DNA of 54,100 bases from Rheinheimera baltica DSM 14885 (GTDB lineage: Bacteria; Pseudomonadota; Gammaproteobacteria; Enterobacterales; Alteromonadaceae): assembly GCF_000425345.1 (NCBI RefSeq), contig NZ_AUDG01000028.1:1-54100 (forward strand). The letters are read 5' to 3'. How positions within the stretch are numbered: the first letter of the stretch is position 1; each line of letters begins with the position of its first letter. The notes beneath the pieces are model-generated. The model had not been told where the DNA came from, ran no database searches, and was given only the letters and a program-made list of their open reading frames with translations. Shown one piece after another: positions 1-9,226 of this stretch. The position numbers and the translations under genes are program-made.

Positions 1-297
1 GTGTTGCTCGCTTACAATTTAATTCGATACAAAATGGTATTGATGGCCAAGTCCCTTAAAAGTGTATTCCCAAACCAACTGAGCTTTAGAGATGCCTCAT
101 CGCACATCATCCACAAGCTCACTCTGATGCCAATTTATGCGCCGGGTAATGTGCCCGGATTCATCTTGGAAATAGAAAAAAATGCCAGTCAATTCAAGCT
201 TGAAGGAAAGCGAGAACGCAGTTATCCAAGGACGCTAAAGGTATCGAAAAATCGCTACCCGGTGGCTAAAAGTAAAAATGCCGCTCACCTTAAGTGA
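1..297 (+). CDS. IS4-family transposase, C-terminal part (5' end outside window)
   Basis: This frame is open from the first base and ends at a TGA at 295-297, so only the last 98 codons of a longer gene are visible. The visible protein starts with LLAYNLIR and ends with a basic tail containing RSYPRTLK, RYPV and a terminal KNAAHLK. Both ends resemble, from memory, the C-terminus of IS4-type DDE transposases, where an AYNLIR-like helix follows the catalytic Glu region and a YPR/NAAHL tail closes the protein. The DDE residues would lie to the left of the window. The stop codon sits inside a hairpin, and yciK begins only about 40 bases further on, so the insertion sequence ends in that gap. I could not define its terminal inverted repeat. 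Confidence 0.7.
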   Translation: MLLAYNLIRYKMVLMAKSLKSVFPNQLSFRDASSHIIHKLTLMPIYAPGNVPGFILEIEKNASQFKLEGKRERSYPRTLKVSKNRYPVAKSKNAAHLK

Positions 298-305
298 ACG
301 GCATT
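277..305 (+). terminator. Hairpin over the transposase stop codon
   Basis: AATGCCG (277-283) pairs with CGGCATT (299-305), and inside it TCAC (285-288) pairs with GTGA (294-297). The stop codon lies within the inner stem. No T tract follows directly, although a run of seven T's occurs at 321-327. It may be the transcription end of the insertion sequence. Confidence 0.5.
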
Positions 306-339
306 AGGCCATGTGCCGGGTTTTTTTATTTGCAATAAG

Positions 340-1083
340 TTACTTTATCTGGGCATCCAGAGATTGGCCATTGACGTCTTTACTGTCGTCACTCATTAAA
401 TATAAATATAACCACATTAAATCTGCCGGCGTTTTAAGCAGGCTAACATCTTCCCCAGGGTAAGCACGACTACGCATTTTTGTGCGGGTGGCGCCAGGGT
501 TTATACAATTTACTCTTACTGTCGTATTATCAAACTCATCGGCCATAATTTGCATCAGGCCTTCAGTAGCAAATTTTGATACAGCATAGGGCCCCCAAAA
601 CGCTCGCCCTTTGCGCCCAACACCAGACGACGTAAACACAATCGATGCAGACTCTGAACGTTTTAATACGGGGATAAGCGCTTGGCTTATTAACATAGCT
701 GCGGTAACGTTTACCTGCATTATGTCGTTCCAGGTTGGCAGGTCAATATGTTCAAAAGGGCTTAGAACACCAAGTATGCCCGCATTATGCAATACGCCAT
801 CAAGTTTACCGAATTCTGCCTGTATTGTTGATGCCATATCGCGGTAATGTTTCGCGGTAGCACCTTTTAAATCCAACGGTATGATAGCTGGTTCTTTGCC
901 GCCTGCGGCGATAATTTCATCGTAGACTGCTGTTAGTTTACTGACGGTCTTTCCTAGCAATATCAATGTAGCACCGTGGCTAGCATAAGTTAATGCTGCC
1001 TCTTTGCCAATACCGTCACCGGCTCCGGTAACCAATATTACTTTATCTTTTAGTGCGTCATTAGCTGCTTGATAACTTTGCAT
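340..1083 (-). CDS. yciK: Short-chain dehydrogenase/reductase YciK
   Basis: A 247-residue SDR-family oxidoreductase with a Rossmann fold. The NAD(P) loop TGAGDGIG lies near the N-terminus, followed by the NAG motif (HNAGIL), the catalytic Ser in FTSSGVG and the YAVSK motif with catalytic Tyr and Lys. A longer frame reaches 1128, but I chose ATG at 1081-1083 because an AAGAGGTTAAGG ribosome site precedes it and the protein then starts MQSYQAAND, as expected for YciK. The substrate of YciK is not established in E. coli. The gene lies near sohB, as in E. coli, although here a lipase gene separates them. It is transcribed toward the insertion sequence end. Confidence 0.88.
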   Translation of the reverse strand: MQSYQAANDALKDKVILVTGAGDGIGKEAALTYASHGATLILLGKTVSKLTAVYDEIIAAGGKEPAIIPLDLKGATAKHYRDMASTIQAEFGKLDGVLHNAGILGVLSPFEHIDLPTWNDIMQVNVTAAMLISQALIPVLKRSESASIVFTSSGVGRKGRAFWGPYAVSKFATEGLMQIMADEFDNTTVRVNCINPGATRTKMRSRAYPGEDVSLLKTPADLMWLYLYLMSDDSKDVNGQSLDAQIK

Positions 1084-1307
1084 AAACCTTAACCTCTTGC
1101 CGCAAAAACGGCGCAAGCATACTCGCAATTAGGTCACTTTGCACCTTTCTTAGCGGATTCTGTATTTTTCAGCTAGCGAATTGCTTAGGTTTGAGTTAAC
1201 TTTAACTGGTCGTAGCTGTTGCAGCTATATGAATAGAATTACCAATAAGCAAAACGAAAATTTGTTTTGCATATAAAAAAGAAAAAATAAGGATAGGGGG
1301 AGAAACT

Positions 1308-3656
1308 ATGAACAAGCTGGCACTCAGTGTAGCTGTAACACTCGCACTTGGTTTGACCGGGTGTGGCAGTGAGTCTTTAGATGACATTAAAACCGAAGTC
1401 GGTGAAAACACCGTCAAACCGTATTCACGCGTCGTTTTCGATCCGGGTGCCAGTACCCCACGCCTATCAGTACCCAATGATTTGTTGTTCCAGGGCACAA
1501 TGGATGGCACCTTAACGCTGGATGCTGGCCCAACACCAGACTACACGAACCCTCAGGTTGCGTTAGGTGCACTGGACGGTTGGTCAACCCAAAACCCGTT
1601 TACCATGGCAGTTGACCTTGCACCTGGCGCGACGCTGGTTGCAAGTTCAGTACAACAACCAGGTGCAGTGCGTTTGTATGAAATGGTAATGCAAGATCCA
1701 GCCTCAGCGGTTGATGAATGTCAGACTCCATTTAGAGGTTTTGCCTGCCAAGCCGTTGCTGAGTTAACCTTTGGCCAGGATTTTGTCACAACAGTGAGTG
1801 GCAACAACATTGTTGTTGTTCCTTTAAAACCGCTTAAATCTGCCACAACCTATATGTCGGTGTTAACGTCGCTGATTGAAGATAGCAACGGTCAATCTAT
1901 CGCTCCTTCAACGTCCTATGAATTGGTAAAACAGGACGATGATGCGCTACCACTTAGCACCCCCTCACAAATTTCATTACAGAAGCTTATTAATAGTTTT
2001 GAAGATGCGATTGAAGCTGAAGGGGTTGATCGCGATAGCATCATTTACACTGCAGCCATTACTACTCAATCTACAACGAATGTGCTGGCAACCGTGAAGT
2101 CATTGATGGCCGCACCTGGTTCACCGTACGCGCCAACATCTTTTGGTGTGCAAGCCGTTGCACCAGTGTCTATGATCCCTGGTACGCCATTAACCGGTAA
2201 TCCGTCTTTTGACAATGTAATACTGTATCAAGGCAGTGTTAAGCTACCTTATTATCTTGGCGCTCAAACTGCTGAAGCACCAACGGCGCCGCTAAGCACC
2301 CGTTGGATGGCGGCATGTGATAGTGGCGCAATTTTAGCCCAGGCACCTGAAGGTGTTATTCCTGAATCACCGGTGTCAGTAAATGATGGTTTGTGTGCTG
2401 CATTATCGCAAGGTCAATTACGCGATTTGGGCTTAGACAGCGCACGTCACCTGACCAAGTTTAATACCATCCCTAAAATTAATTCTTATGAAACTGTTCC
2501 GGTTCTTATGACGGCTCCAAATGCACCAACACCGGCTACGGGATGGCCGGTTGTTATGTTGACGCACGGTATAACGTCTTGCAAAGAAAACATGCTGGCG
2601 GTTACTGCGGCTTTAACACAACAAGGTTTTGCTACTGTAGCAATGGATCAACCGTTACATGGTGACAGAGGTTTTGCTGGTATTAATGCTTCTGGCTCGG
2701 GCTGTGGTATTTCTAACGGCAATGCAACTGTTTACATGAACTTGTCAAACTTGTTGGTGACCCGTGACAATTTGCGCCAAAGCGTTGCAGATATTTTGGC
2801 GCTGCGCTTAGCACTTAATAGTGTGCAAGGTATCTCATTGGATATGTCAAATGTGCAGTTGTTGGGTATTTCACTGGGTTCTATAACCGGCACATCTGCT
2901 GTAGCTATAGCCAATAGCCCAAGTGGTAATCAGATGTTAGATGCGGCTTATAGCATTAAATCAGCAGCGTTAACTGTACCTGGTGGTGCTGTTGCTAACT
3001 TCTTGCTTGAATCTGCAAGTTTTGGTGGCCTGATCAAAGCGAGCGTTATTCTGGGATCGCCGGCACTTCAGCCTGGCTTTGTGCAATATTTAGCAACAGA
3101 AGGCACGCCATGCCCCGAGTTAATAGCTAATCCAGCTAGCTTTACTGGCTGCGCGGCGCAGTATGTCGATGCATACGTGGCAAGCCTGCCGGGTGCTAGC
3201 AATGGTGCTGCAACGTTAGCAACAATACAAGCGACGCTGGCACAGTTTGCTTTTGCAGCGCAAACGGTAACGGATAGTGGTGATCCTAATAACTACGCAC
3301 AATTACTGGCTGTAACTGAGACGCCAGTCTACATTGCTGAAGTTATTGGAGATGGCATTAACTCATCTACTTCAGACCGAGTTATCCCAAATCAAACTAC
3401 AGGTATGCCACTGGGTGGTACTGAGCCTTTAGCACGTTTACTGGGTGCAACAAGCATTGACACGACTGCTGGTCCACAGGCCTTAGCGGGTAATGTTATT
3501 GCGCGTTTCACCGCGGGTAGCCATAGTTCTCTGCTAGACCCTTCATCGAGTGTGGCTGCAACAGTGGAAATGCAAACACATGTTGCGTCGTTCTTAGCGA
3601 GCAAAGGCACTGCATTAGTAGTTGCAAATCCAGGCGTTTTGGCACCAGCCAATTAA
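1308..3656 (+). CDS. VolA/Pla-1/cef-family extracellular lipase lipoprotein
   Basis: A 782-residue secreted lipase of the family that includes Vibrio VolA (a surface lysophospholipase) and Pseudoalteromonas Pla-1/cef lipases. The start has a strong GGATAGGGGGA ribosome site. The signal sequence ends in a lipobox (LTGC, Cys19), so the protein is a lipoprotein, probably surface exposed. An oxyanion-type motif LTHGITSCKEN precedes the nucleophile elbow GISLG, with Ser522. A candidate catalytic His is His739 in GSHSSLL, and the acid is probably in the DGINSSTSDR segment. The N-terminal half fits the lipase N-terminal domain of this family. It is a single gene followed by its own terminator. Exact lipid specificity cannot be read from sequence. 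Confidence 0.85.
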   Translation: MNKLALSVAVTLALGLTGCGSESLDDIKTEVGENTVKPYSRVVFDPGASTPRLSVPNDLLFQGTMDGTLTLDAGPTPDYTNPQVALGALDGWSTQNPFTMAVDLAPGATLVASSVQQPGAVRLYEMVMQDPASAVDECQTPFRGFACQAVAELTFGQDFVTTVSGNNIVVVPLKPLKSATTYMSVLTSLIEDSNGQSIAPSTSYELVKQDDDALPLSTPSQISLQKLINSFEDAIEAEGVDRDSIIYTAAITTQSTTNVLATVKSLMAAPGSPYAPTSFGVQAVAPVSMIPGTPLTGNPSFDNVILYQGSVKLPYYLGAQTAEAPTAPLSTRWMAACDSGAILAQAPEGVIPESPVSVNDGLCAALSQGQLRDLGLDSARHLTKFNTIPKINSYETVPVLMTAPNAPTPATGWPVVMLTHGITSCKENMLAVTAALTQQGFATVAMDQPLHGDRGFAGINASGSGCGISNGNATVYMNLSNLLVTRDNLRQSVADILALRLALNSVQGISLDMSNVQLLGISLGSITGTSAVAIANSPSGNQMLDAAYSIKSAALTVPGGAVANFLLESASFGGLIKASVILGSPALQPGFVQYLATEGTPCPELIANPASFTGCAAQYVDAYVASLPGASNGAATLATIQATLAQFAFAAQTVTDSGDPNNYAQLLAVTETPVYIAEVIGDGINSSTSDRVIPNQTTGMPLGGTEPLARLLGATSIDTTAGPQALAGNVIARFTAGSHSSLLDPSSSVAATVEMQTHVASFLASKGTALVVANPGVLAPAN

Positions 3657-3673
3657 TCACGTCAATAAACGTT

Positions 3674-3700
3674 AAAGCCCGGTTCGCCGGGCTTTTTCTT
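3674..3700 (+). terminator. Rho-independent terminator of the lipase gene
   Basis: A 9-bp stem AAAGCCCGG / CCGGGCTTT (3674-3682, 3687-3695) closes a TTCG tetraloop and runs into a T-rich tract. It lies 18 bases after the lipase stop. Confidence 0.9.
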
Positions 3701-3749
3701 TTCTGCTAAGGCGATACAATACCGCAAACGAAAATGAAAGGATTGATAC

Positions 3750-4745
3750 GTGGAATTTTTATACGAATACGGGTTGTTTTTTGCCAAGACACTGACGTTT
3801 TTTGTTGCCATTGCCATTATTGTTGGGCTTGTTGCCGGTGCAGCCACCGTAAAAGGTAAGCCGAAAAAAGGCCAGTTATCGGTAACCGATTTAACCGAAC
3901 AATATCAGACAATGGCGGAAGAGTTTCAACAGCAGCTTTTGGGTAAGAAGGCATTTAAGCAATGGCAAAAAGCACAGAGTAAAAATAAAACTAGCGTTAA
4001 GCCAAAATTATTTGTTGTTGATTTTAATGGCAGTATGGATGCCCGTGAAGCTGAGTCGTTAAGGGAAGAAGTCACCGCGATACTTGCAGTGGCAACGAAA
4101 GAAGATGAAGTGTTATTGCGGTTAGAAAGTGGAGGCGGTGTAGTTCATGGATATGGCCTGGCAGCATCACAATTGGATAGATTACGCCAGCAACAGATTA
4201 ATCTAACTGTGGCAATAGACAAGGTTGCAGCCAGTGGCGGCTATATGATGGCTTGTATCGGTAATACTATTTTAGCGGCACCTTTTGCTATCGTTGGATC
4301 TATTGGTGTGATTGCGCAAATTCCAAATTTTAATAAATTGCTGAAAAAACACGATGTGGATTTCGAACAGTTTACCGCCGGGGAATTTAAACGCACCATT
4401 ACGTTATTTGGTGAAAATACCAACAAAGGCAGGCAGAAGTTTCAGCAAGAACTGGAAGACACTCATGTGTTGTTTAAACAGTTTGTGCAACAGCACCGGC
4501 CTCAGCTTGATATTGATACCGTTGCCACCGGTGAACATTGGTTCGGCCATCAGGCGCTGCCGTTGAACCTGATTGATACTATCCAGACCAGTGATGACTA
4601 TGTTTTGGCCCAAATGCCGAAGCGACATGTATTTCAGGTTAAATATCAATTACGCAAAGGTTTAGCAGAAAAAGTCGGCATGGGAACAGCGGGTATAGTG
4701 TCGCATTGGTGGCAAAAGTTAATTCAACACGCCTGGTTACGATAA
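3750..4745 (+). CDS. sohB: Probable inner-membrane peptidase SohB (family S49)
   Basis: A 331-residue signal peptide peptidase-like protein. An N-terminal membrane helix (about residues 8-32) is followed by a basic linker and a ClpP-fold protease domain. The Ser-Lys dyad is visible: Ser162 in VAASGGYMMA and Lys214 in GEFKRT. The start codon is GTG with an AAGGA site upstream. Length and domain order match E. coli SohB, which acts in the membrane or periplasm and can suppress a degP defect when overexpressed. The stop codon overlaps the start of the following methyltransferase gene (TAATG), so the two genes are translationally coupled. Confidence 0.9.
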   Translation: MEFLYEYGLFFAKTLTFFVAIAIIVGLVAGAATVKGKPKKGQLSVTDLTEQYQTMAEEFQQQLLGKKAFKQWQKAQSKNKTSVKPKLFVVDFNGSMDAREAESLREEVTAILAVATKEDEVLLRLESGGGVVHGYGLAASQLDRLRQQQINLTVAIDKVAASGGYMMACIGNTILAAPFAIVGSIGVIAQIPNFNKLLKKHDVDFEQFTAGEFKRTITLFGENTNKGRQKFQQELEDTHVLFKQFVQQHRPQLDIDTVATGEHWFGHQALPLNLIDTIQTSDDYVLAQMPKRHVFQVKYQLRKGLAEKVGMGTAGIVSHWWQKLIQHAWLR

Positions 4746-5392
4746 TGGACGCAACTTTTTGGCATGCTCGGTGGCAGCAAAATGAACTAGGGTTTCAGCT
4801 TGAGGCTGCCCATCCTTTGCTGCAGAAATGGTTAGCACATGTTGACTCAGGTAAAGGGCCGGTTTTAGTGCCGTTATGTGGTAAGTCTCCGGATATTCAG
4901 TACCTGGCAAATTTTTCTTCAGTTGTTGGCGCTGAGCTGTCACCTATAGCGTGCCGCGATTTTTTTATTGAGCAAAACAGAGCGTTCACCCAAACCCAAG
5001 TTGGTGATTTTAACTGTTTTCAAGGTGATGCTATTACTTTATGGCAAGGAGATTTTTTCGCGTTAACGCCACAACACACTGCAGGTTGTAGTTTTGTTTA
5101 TGACCGCGCTGCACTTATAGCGTTGCCTGAAACCATGCGGCAGCAATACGCTAGGAAATTACAGCAGTTGCTACCTGGTGGCAGTAGAATTTTATTAATT
5201 ACCGTTGAATATCCGCAGCATGAGAAGCAAGGGCCTCCATTTAGTGTGTATCGAGAAGAGTTGCATACACTATTTCAAACCGCTGATATTGAAGTGTTGG
5301 AGAAACTAAATATTACGGGTAAAGGTTTTGCCAGGCGCAGATTCGATACCACAACATTATTTGAAGTCGCCTACTGCATTACGCTGCCTTAA
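4745..5392 (+). CDS. tpm: Thiopurine S-methyltransferase family protein
   Basis: A 215-residue SAM-dependent methyltransferase. The N-terminus MDATFWHARWQQNELGFQ and the SAM-loop region VPLCGKSPDIQYLA are typical of bacterial TPMT (Pseudomonas Tpm, about 217 residues), which methylates thiopurines, selenium and tellurium oxyanions. The frame extends further upstream, but ATG at 4745 overlaps the sohB stop (TAATG) and gives the family N-terminus, so it is the likely start. A 10-bp perfect inverted repeat spans the stop codon. The natural substrate is not known for most bacterial members. Confidence 0.9.
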   Translation: MDATFWHARWQQNELGFQLEAAHPLLQKWLAHVDSGKGPVLVPLCGKSPDIQYLANFSSVVGAELSPIACRDFFIEQNRAFTQTQVGDFNCFQGDAITLWQGDFFALTPQHTAGCSFVYDRAALIALPETMRQQYARKLQQLLPGGSRILLITVEYPQHEKQGPPFSVYREELHTLFQTADIEVLEKLNITGKGFARRRFDTTTLFEVAYCITLP

Positions 5393-5404
5393 TAGCAGCG
5401 TAAT
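5378..5404. terminator. Inverted repeat between convergent genes
   Basis: ATTACGCTGC (5378-5387) and GCAGCGTAAT (5395-5404) form a perfect 10-bp stem with a 7-base loop between the convergent tpm and symporter genes. It overlaps the tpm stop codon. No long T tract is present on either side, so its efficiency as a terminator is uncertain. Confidence 0.55.
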
Positions 5405-5419
5405 ATCTGATAGGGCGTG

Positions 5420-6754
5420 TTATCGCAGGTGGTGGAAGTCTACGTCTTCTTCTTTACATCCTGCATTTTCATCATCAAATACGGTTTGATCAAAAGCGCC
5501 TTCGCTTTTACCAACGATACACGACACCATGGCGTCGCCTGTTACATTTACTGCAGTGCGAGTCATGTCTAACAAGCGGTCTACACCAATAATTAACGCT
5601 ATACCCTCTACCGGTAAGCCAACTTGCTGCAATACCATCGCCAGCATTATAAGGCCAACCCCGGGCACACCCGCAGTGCCTACTGAGGCTAATGTCGCTG
5701 TTAAGACCACCATAAGATAATCTGTTAAGGTTAAATCTACGCCAAAAACCTGAGCAATAAACACCGTTGCAACACCTTGCATAATGGCAGTGCCATCCAT
5801 GTTAATGGTAGCGCCAAGCGGTACGGTGAAGGATGCAATGCTATTTTTTACCCCCAATTTTTTCGTCACAGTTTCCATTGTCACCGGCATAGTTGCATTA
5901 CTGCTTGACGTACTAAAACCAAATAAGGCGGCATCCTGCATTTTTCGGAAAAAAATCATAGGGTTTAGGCCCGACAGCAATTTTAAGATAATGGCATAGC
6001 TCACCACACCATGTATCAGCAACACCGCCATTACAACACCAAAATATTTTGCCAAGCTCGCAATCGTTTCAAGCCCCAAGGTGGTAAAGAGTTTCGCCAT
6101 CAGGAAAAACACACCATAAGGTGCCAAATTCATTAGTAACGTCACCAATTTCATGATGACATCACTAAGGTCGGAAAACACACTAGCAAGCCTTTCACCG
6201 GCTTTGCCACTCATTGCCATGGCAAGGCCAAAAAGTACCGCAAAAACGATAATTTGTAGCATGTTGCCTTTGGCCATAGAGTCTATAGGGTTACTGGGGA
6301 AAATATTGATAAACACTTGTGATAATGCCGGGGCTTCGTTTGGATTAAACGTCGCGTCCGACTGCATTTGCACACCATCGCCCGGACTAATTAACAAAGC
6401 GGCAAAAATGGCCAAACTTATTGCTATCGCGGTGGTAACCAAATACAAGGCAATGGTTTTGCCCCCAAGCCGGCCAAGCGCCGAGGTGTCTGAAAGCGAA
6501 CAGGTTCCGCACACCAAAGAGACAAATACTAATGGCACAACCAGCATTTTTAAGCTTGCGATGAAAATTTCTCCACCAATGTGAAAAAATCCGTCAACAA
6601 AAAGTGCTTTTAATGCTATGTCCATACCGAGTATATGCAGTATGCGATCGTCTTGTCCTGCCAGCAGTAATTTAAAAACAAAACCAACCGCTATACCCGC
6701 AACCATGCCAATTACAATGCGTGCAGTTAATCCCAGCTTTTTTTTATTTGTCAT
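5420..6754 (-). CDS. Dicarboxylate/amino acid:cation symporter (DAACS, GltP/GltPh type)
   Basis: A 444-residue inner-membrane symporter that takes up glutamate, aspartate or C4-dicarboxylates with Na+ or H+. All hallmark elements of the family are visible in order: multiple hydrophobic helices, the serine-rich hairpin 1 (GFSTSSSNATMPVT), the NMDGT motif of helix 7, hairpin 2 (ASVGTAGVPGVG) and the helix-8 motif DRLLDMTRTAVNVTGD. The Arg in that last motif is typical of acidic amino acid binding. The C-terminus is acidic and ends in a short His-containing tail. The gene stands alone and is transcribed divergently from the Ig-like lipoprotein. Substrate preference is an inference. Confidence 0.9.
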   Translation of the reverse strand: MTNKKKLGLTARIVIGMVAGIAVGFVFKLLLAGQDDRILHILGMDIALKALFVDGFFHIGGEIFIASLKMLVVPLVFVSLVCGTCSLSDTSALGRLGGKTIALYLVTTAIAISLAIFAALLISPGDGVQMQSDATFNPNEAPALSQVFINIFPSNPIDSMAKGNMLQIIVFAVLFGLAMAMSGKAGERLASVFSDLSDVIMKLVTLLMNLAPYGVFFLMAKLFTTLGLETIASLAKYFGVVMAVLLIHGVVSYAIILKLLSGLNPMIFFRKMQDAALFGFSTSSSNATMPVTMETVTKKLGVKNSIASFTVPLGATINMDGTAIMQGVATVFIAQVFGVDLTLTDYLMVVLTATLASVGTAGVPGVGLIMLAMVLQQVGLPVEGIALIIGVDRLLDMTRTAVNVTGDAMVSCIVGKSEGAFDQTVFDDENAGCKEEDVDFHHLR

Positions 6755-6926
6755 AAAATTCGAATAATATTATGTTCCTAATGGCGCTAAGCCTAACAGG
6801 TTGAACATGCGAAAGGCATATTTAGACAAATTTTTTTTCAAAATAGCTGTAACGTTTGTAAGATTAATGGTTTAAGATACAGAATTAACAAAAACTATAT
6901 AATAAATACAGCTAGGGAGAGTTTTC

Positions 6927-9167
6927 ATGCGAAACATCCAGCAATTTCTCATTGCATTAATGGTGATATCATTGGCTGCTTGCAGTGGTGGTGGCACATT
7001 AGATACAGGTGGCACAGGTGGTGGGGGTAATACGCCTGTCTATACCTTGAGTGTTAATTTATCAGATGCCGGTGGTGCTGAGTCAACTGCGTTGTCGCAG
7101 GACACGCCATTAACGGCAACGGTAACGCTAACGGCAACAAATAGTGGTGTCGTTGCTAATAAATTGATTGCATTTACCTTGAATGATACCGACCTGGCTA
7201 GCTTTGCTAATGCTGCAGGCACGGCGTTAACAAATGCAAATGGCGTAGCGACGATTGGCTTGCTAGTGGGTAATAAAAGCGGTGCGGGCACGGTAACAGC
7301 AAGTTACGACAACGCTACCATCAGCGCAGGCTTTAACTCCGCCGGTGATGGCGGTGATACTGTAGACGTGGAGGTGGGGTCAGTCTCTCTTATTGCCGAT
7401 ACTCTGCTGCTTGGTTCTGGCGCGGGTTCTGCGGTAGAGCTAAGCGCCCTGGTACGCGATACAAATAATGTGGTGCTGACAAATATCCCCGTGGTGTTCT
7501 CTTCTGACTCTGGTGAAATTGTTCAAATTGATCCTGTAACCGGAGCAAATGGTGTTGCTAAAGCCACTTTAAACACACAAACCAATAAAAATATTCGCGA
7601 CATCATGGTTACTGCTCGAGTGCAACAGCAAAGCTCGACGTTAACCGTGTCGGTTGTTGGTACCACAGTTGACATCGCGGCACCTTCGTCGGTCGTGTTA
7701 GGCGATACTACTTCTGTCGATGTATTTTTGACCGATTCAAATGACTCTGGCATTCAGGGGCAAGAGGTTGTAATCGTTTCATCACTTGGAAATACTGTTA
7801 GCGATACCTCCCCGGTAACAGCCGGTTCTGCGGGTAAAGCAACTTTTTCTTACACTGCTGTGAATAGTGGTGTTGATACTCTTTCTGTAACAGCCTTGGG
7901 CAGCGCGAGTTCAGCAAATATAAATATTAGTGCTGATGCTTTCGCTTTCACTGAGGCCAGTGACGAGGGCGATAAAGTGCTCGAGGTTAACCTCGATACA
8001 CCACAGGTACTTAACGTCGAGTGGTTAGTAAATAACACGCCTAATGTTGGTGAGATGGTCACGTTTAATACTACTCGTGGCGAGATAGCCGATTCTGCTA
8101 TTAATTTAAACGGAGCTGTAACCTCGCAAAATGTTACTGATATAGATGGAAAGGCTCAGGCCGTTGTTCGCTCTCAGTTTGCGGGGTTGTCAACAATCAG
8201 CGCAGCGGGTGGCGATGGCAACGATGCAGTTAGCGCGAAGAAACTGATTGAGTTTGTTGCAGTTAACCCAAGCAAAATGGAAGCCCAGGCATTTCCTGCT
8301 CAAATAGGTGCGGGGGAAACCAGTGCCATACGTGCGATAGTGCGCGATGAGGAAAATAACCCGGTTAAAAACCAAACCGTGGTGTTTTCGCTGGATAATT
8401 CTGCCGGTGGCTCGATTAGTACCGGTACTGCGGTTACCAATTCACAGGGTATCGCTTCTACCGTGTTTACCGCAGATACGAGTACTGGCGGTGGTATAGA
8501 AGGAGAAAACCTGGTTATCAGAGCCGCATTGCAAAATAACAATGCAATCTTTGATGAAACAGATATTGCTGTTGGTAAAAGGACCTTGTTCTTCCGTTTC
8601 GGCACAGGCAATGAGATTACCAAGCCTTCTCCTAGCACTTATGCTAAAGAGTTTTCAATAATCGTTACGGATAGCTCTGGCAACCCTGTAGCTAATCAGG
8701 AACTTAACGTTGCAGTTGTTTCTTTGGGTTACAGCAAGGGTTTTTGGGTCGAATCACCGCCAGCGCCTGAGGCGTTTAAACGATGGGTTACATCAGGTAC
8801 TTTGCCTCCTGCTGCGAGGACTTCTCCGAAATATTGTGAAAGCGAGGATGCGAACTTTAACGGTATCCTTGATGAAGGCGAGGATGTAAATATTGATGGC
8901 CAACTTACGCCTGGCAATGTGGCCGTTGTTCAAAGAACAGTGATGTCAGATGATAGTGGTATCGCAACGTTCAGTGTGACATACCCTCAGGACGTTGGAG
9001 GTTGGTTAGACGTACGGCTACAAATTTCTGGATTGGCTTCTGGAACAGAAAACGTTTCACATCGAGACTACGGTTTACCTGTTTCTTCTGAAGATGTAAC
9101 CAGAGAAAACTCTCCACCGCCAAGCAATCCTTTTGGTGTTAGTCAGGTTTGCTCTGACAAGTGGTAA
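6927..9167 (+). CDS. Large Ig-like (Big_1/invasin-type) repeat lipoprotein
   Basis: A 746-residue surface protein. The signal peptide ends in a lipobox (LAAC, Cys19), followed by a Gly/Thr-rich linker (GGTGGGG). At least four beta-rich modules follow, with the signatures of bacterial Ig-like group 1 domains: V-x-D-x-x-x-N-P-V/I and G-x-A motifs such as VRDEENNPVKNQTVVFSL and TNSQGIASTVFTAD. Near the C-terminus an Asp/Asn-rich segment (DANFNGILDEGEDVNIDG, about residues 650-667) looks like an EF-hand or dockerin-type calcium loop. A GGGAGAG ribosome site precedes the ATG. The likely role is adhesion or a structural cell-surface function. No enzymatic motif is visible. A bidirectional-looking terminator follows. 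Confidence 0.75.
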   Translation: MRNIQQFLIALMVISLAACSGGGTLDTGGTGGGGNTPVYTLSVNLSDAGGAESTALSQDTPLTATVTLTATNSGVVANKLIAFTLNDTDLASFANAAGTALTNANGVATIGLLVGNKSGAGTVTASYDNATISAGFNSAGDGGDTVDVEVGSVSLIADTLLLGSGAGSAVELSALVRDTNNVVLTNIPVVFSSDSGEIVQIDPVTGANGVAKATLNTQTNKNIRDIMVTARVQQQSSTLTVSVVGTTVDIAAPSSVVLGDTTSVDVFLTDSNDSGIQGQEVVIVSSLGNTVSDTSPVTAGSAGKATFSYTAVNSGVDTLSVTALGSASSANINISADAFAFTEASDEGDKVLEVNLDTPQVLNVEWLVNNTPNVGEMVTFNTTRGEIADSAINLNGAVTSQNVTDIDGKAQAVVRSQFAGLSTISAAGGDGNDAVSAKKLIEFVAVNPSKMEAQAFPAQIGAGETSAIRAIVRDEENNPVKNQTVVFSLDNSAGGSISTGTAVTNSQGIASTVFTADTSTGGGIEGENLVIRAALQNNNAIFDETDIAVGKRTLFFRFGTGNEITKPSPSTYAKEFSIIVTDSSGNPVANQELNVAVVSLGYSKGFWVESPPAPEAFKRWVTSGTLPPAARTSPKYCESEDANFNGILDEGEDVNIDGQLTPGNVAVVQRTVMSDDSGIATFSVTYPQDVGGWLDVRLQISGLASGTENVSHRDYGLPVSSEDVTRENSPPPSNPFGVSQVCSDKW

Positions 9168-9186
9168 GCATGGTGCATTAAAAAAG

Positions 9187-9215
9187 TAAGGGAGCCAGAG
9201 GCTCCCTTAATTTTT
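9187..9215 (+). terminator. Rho-independent terminator
   Basis: TAAGGGAGCC (9187-9196) pairs with GGCTCCCTTA (9200-9209) over an AGA loop, followed by a T tract. A-rich sequence on the other side lets it also serve the leftward astB gene. Confidence 0.9.
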
Positions 9216-9226
9216 ACTTGCGAATA

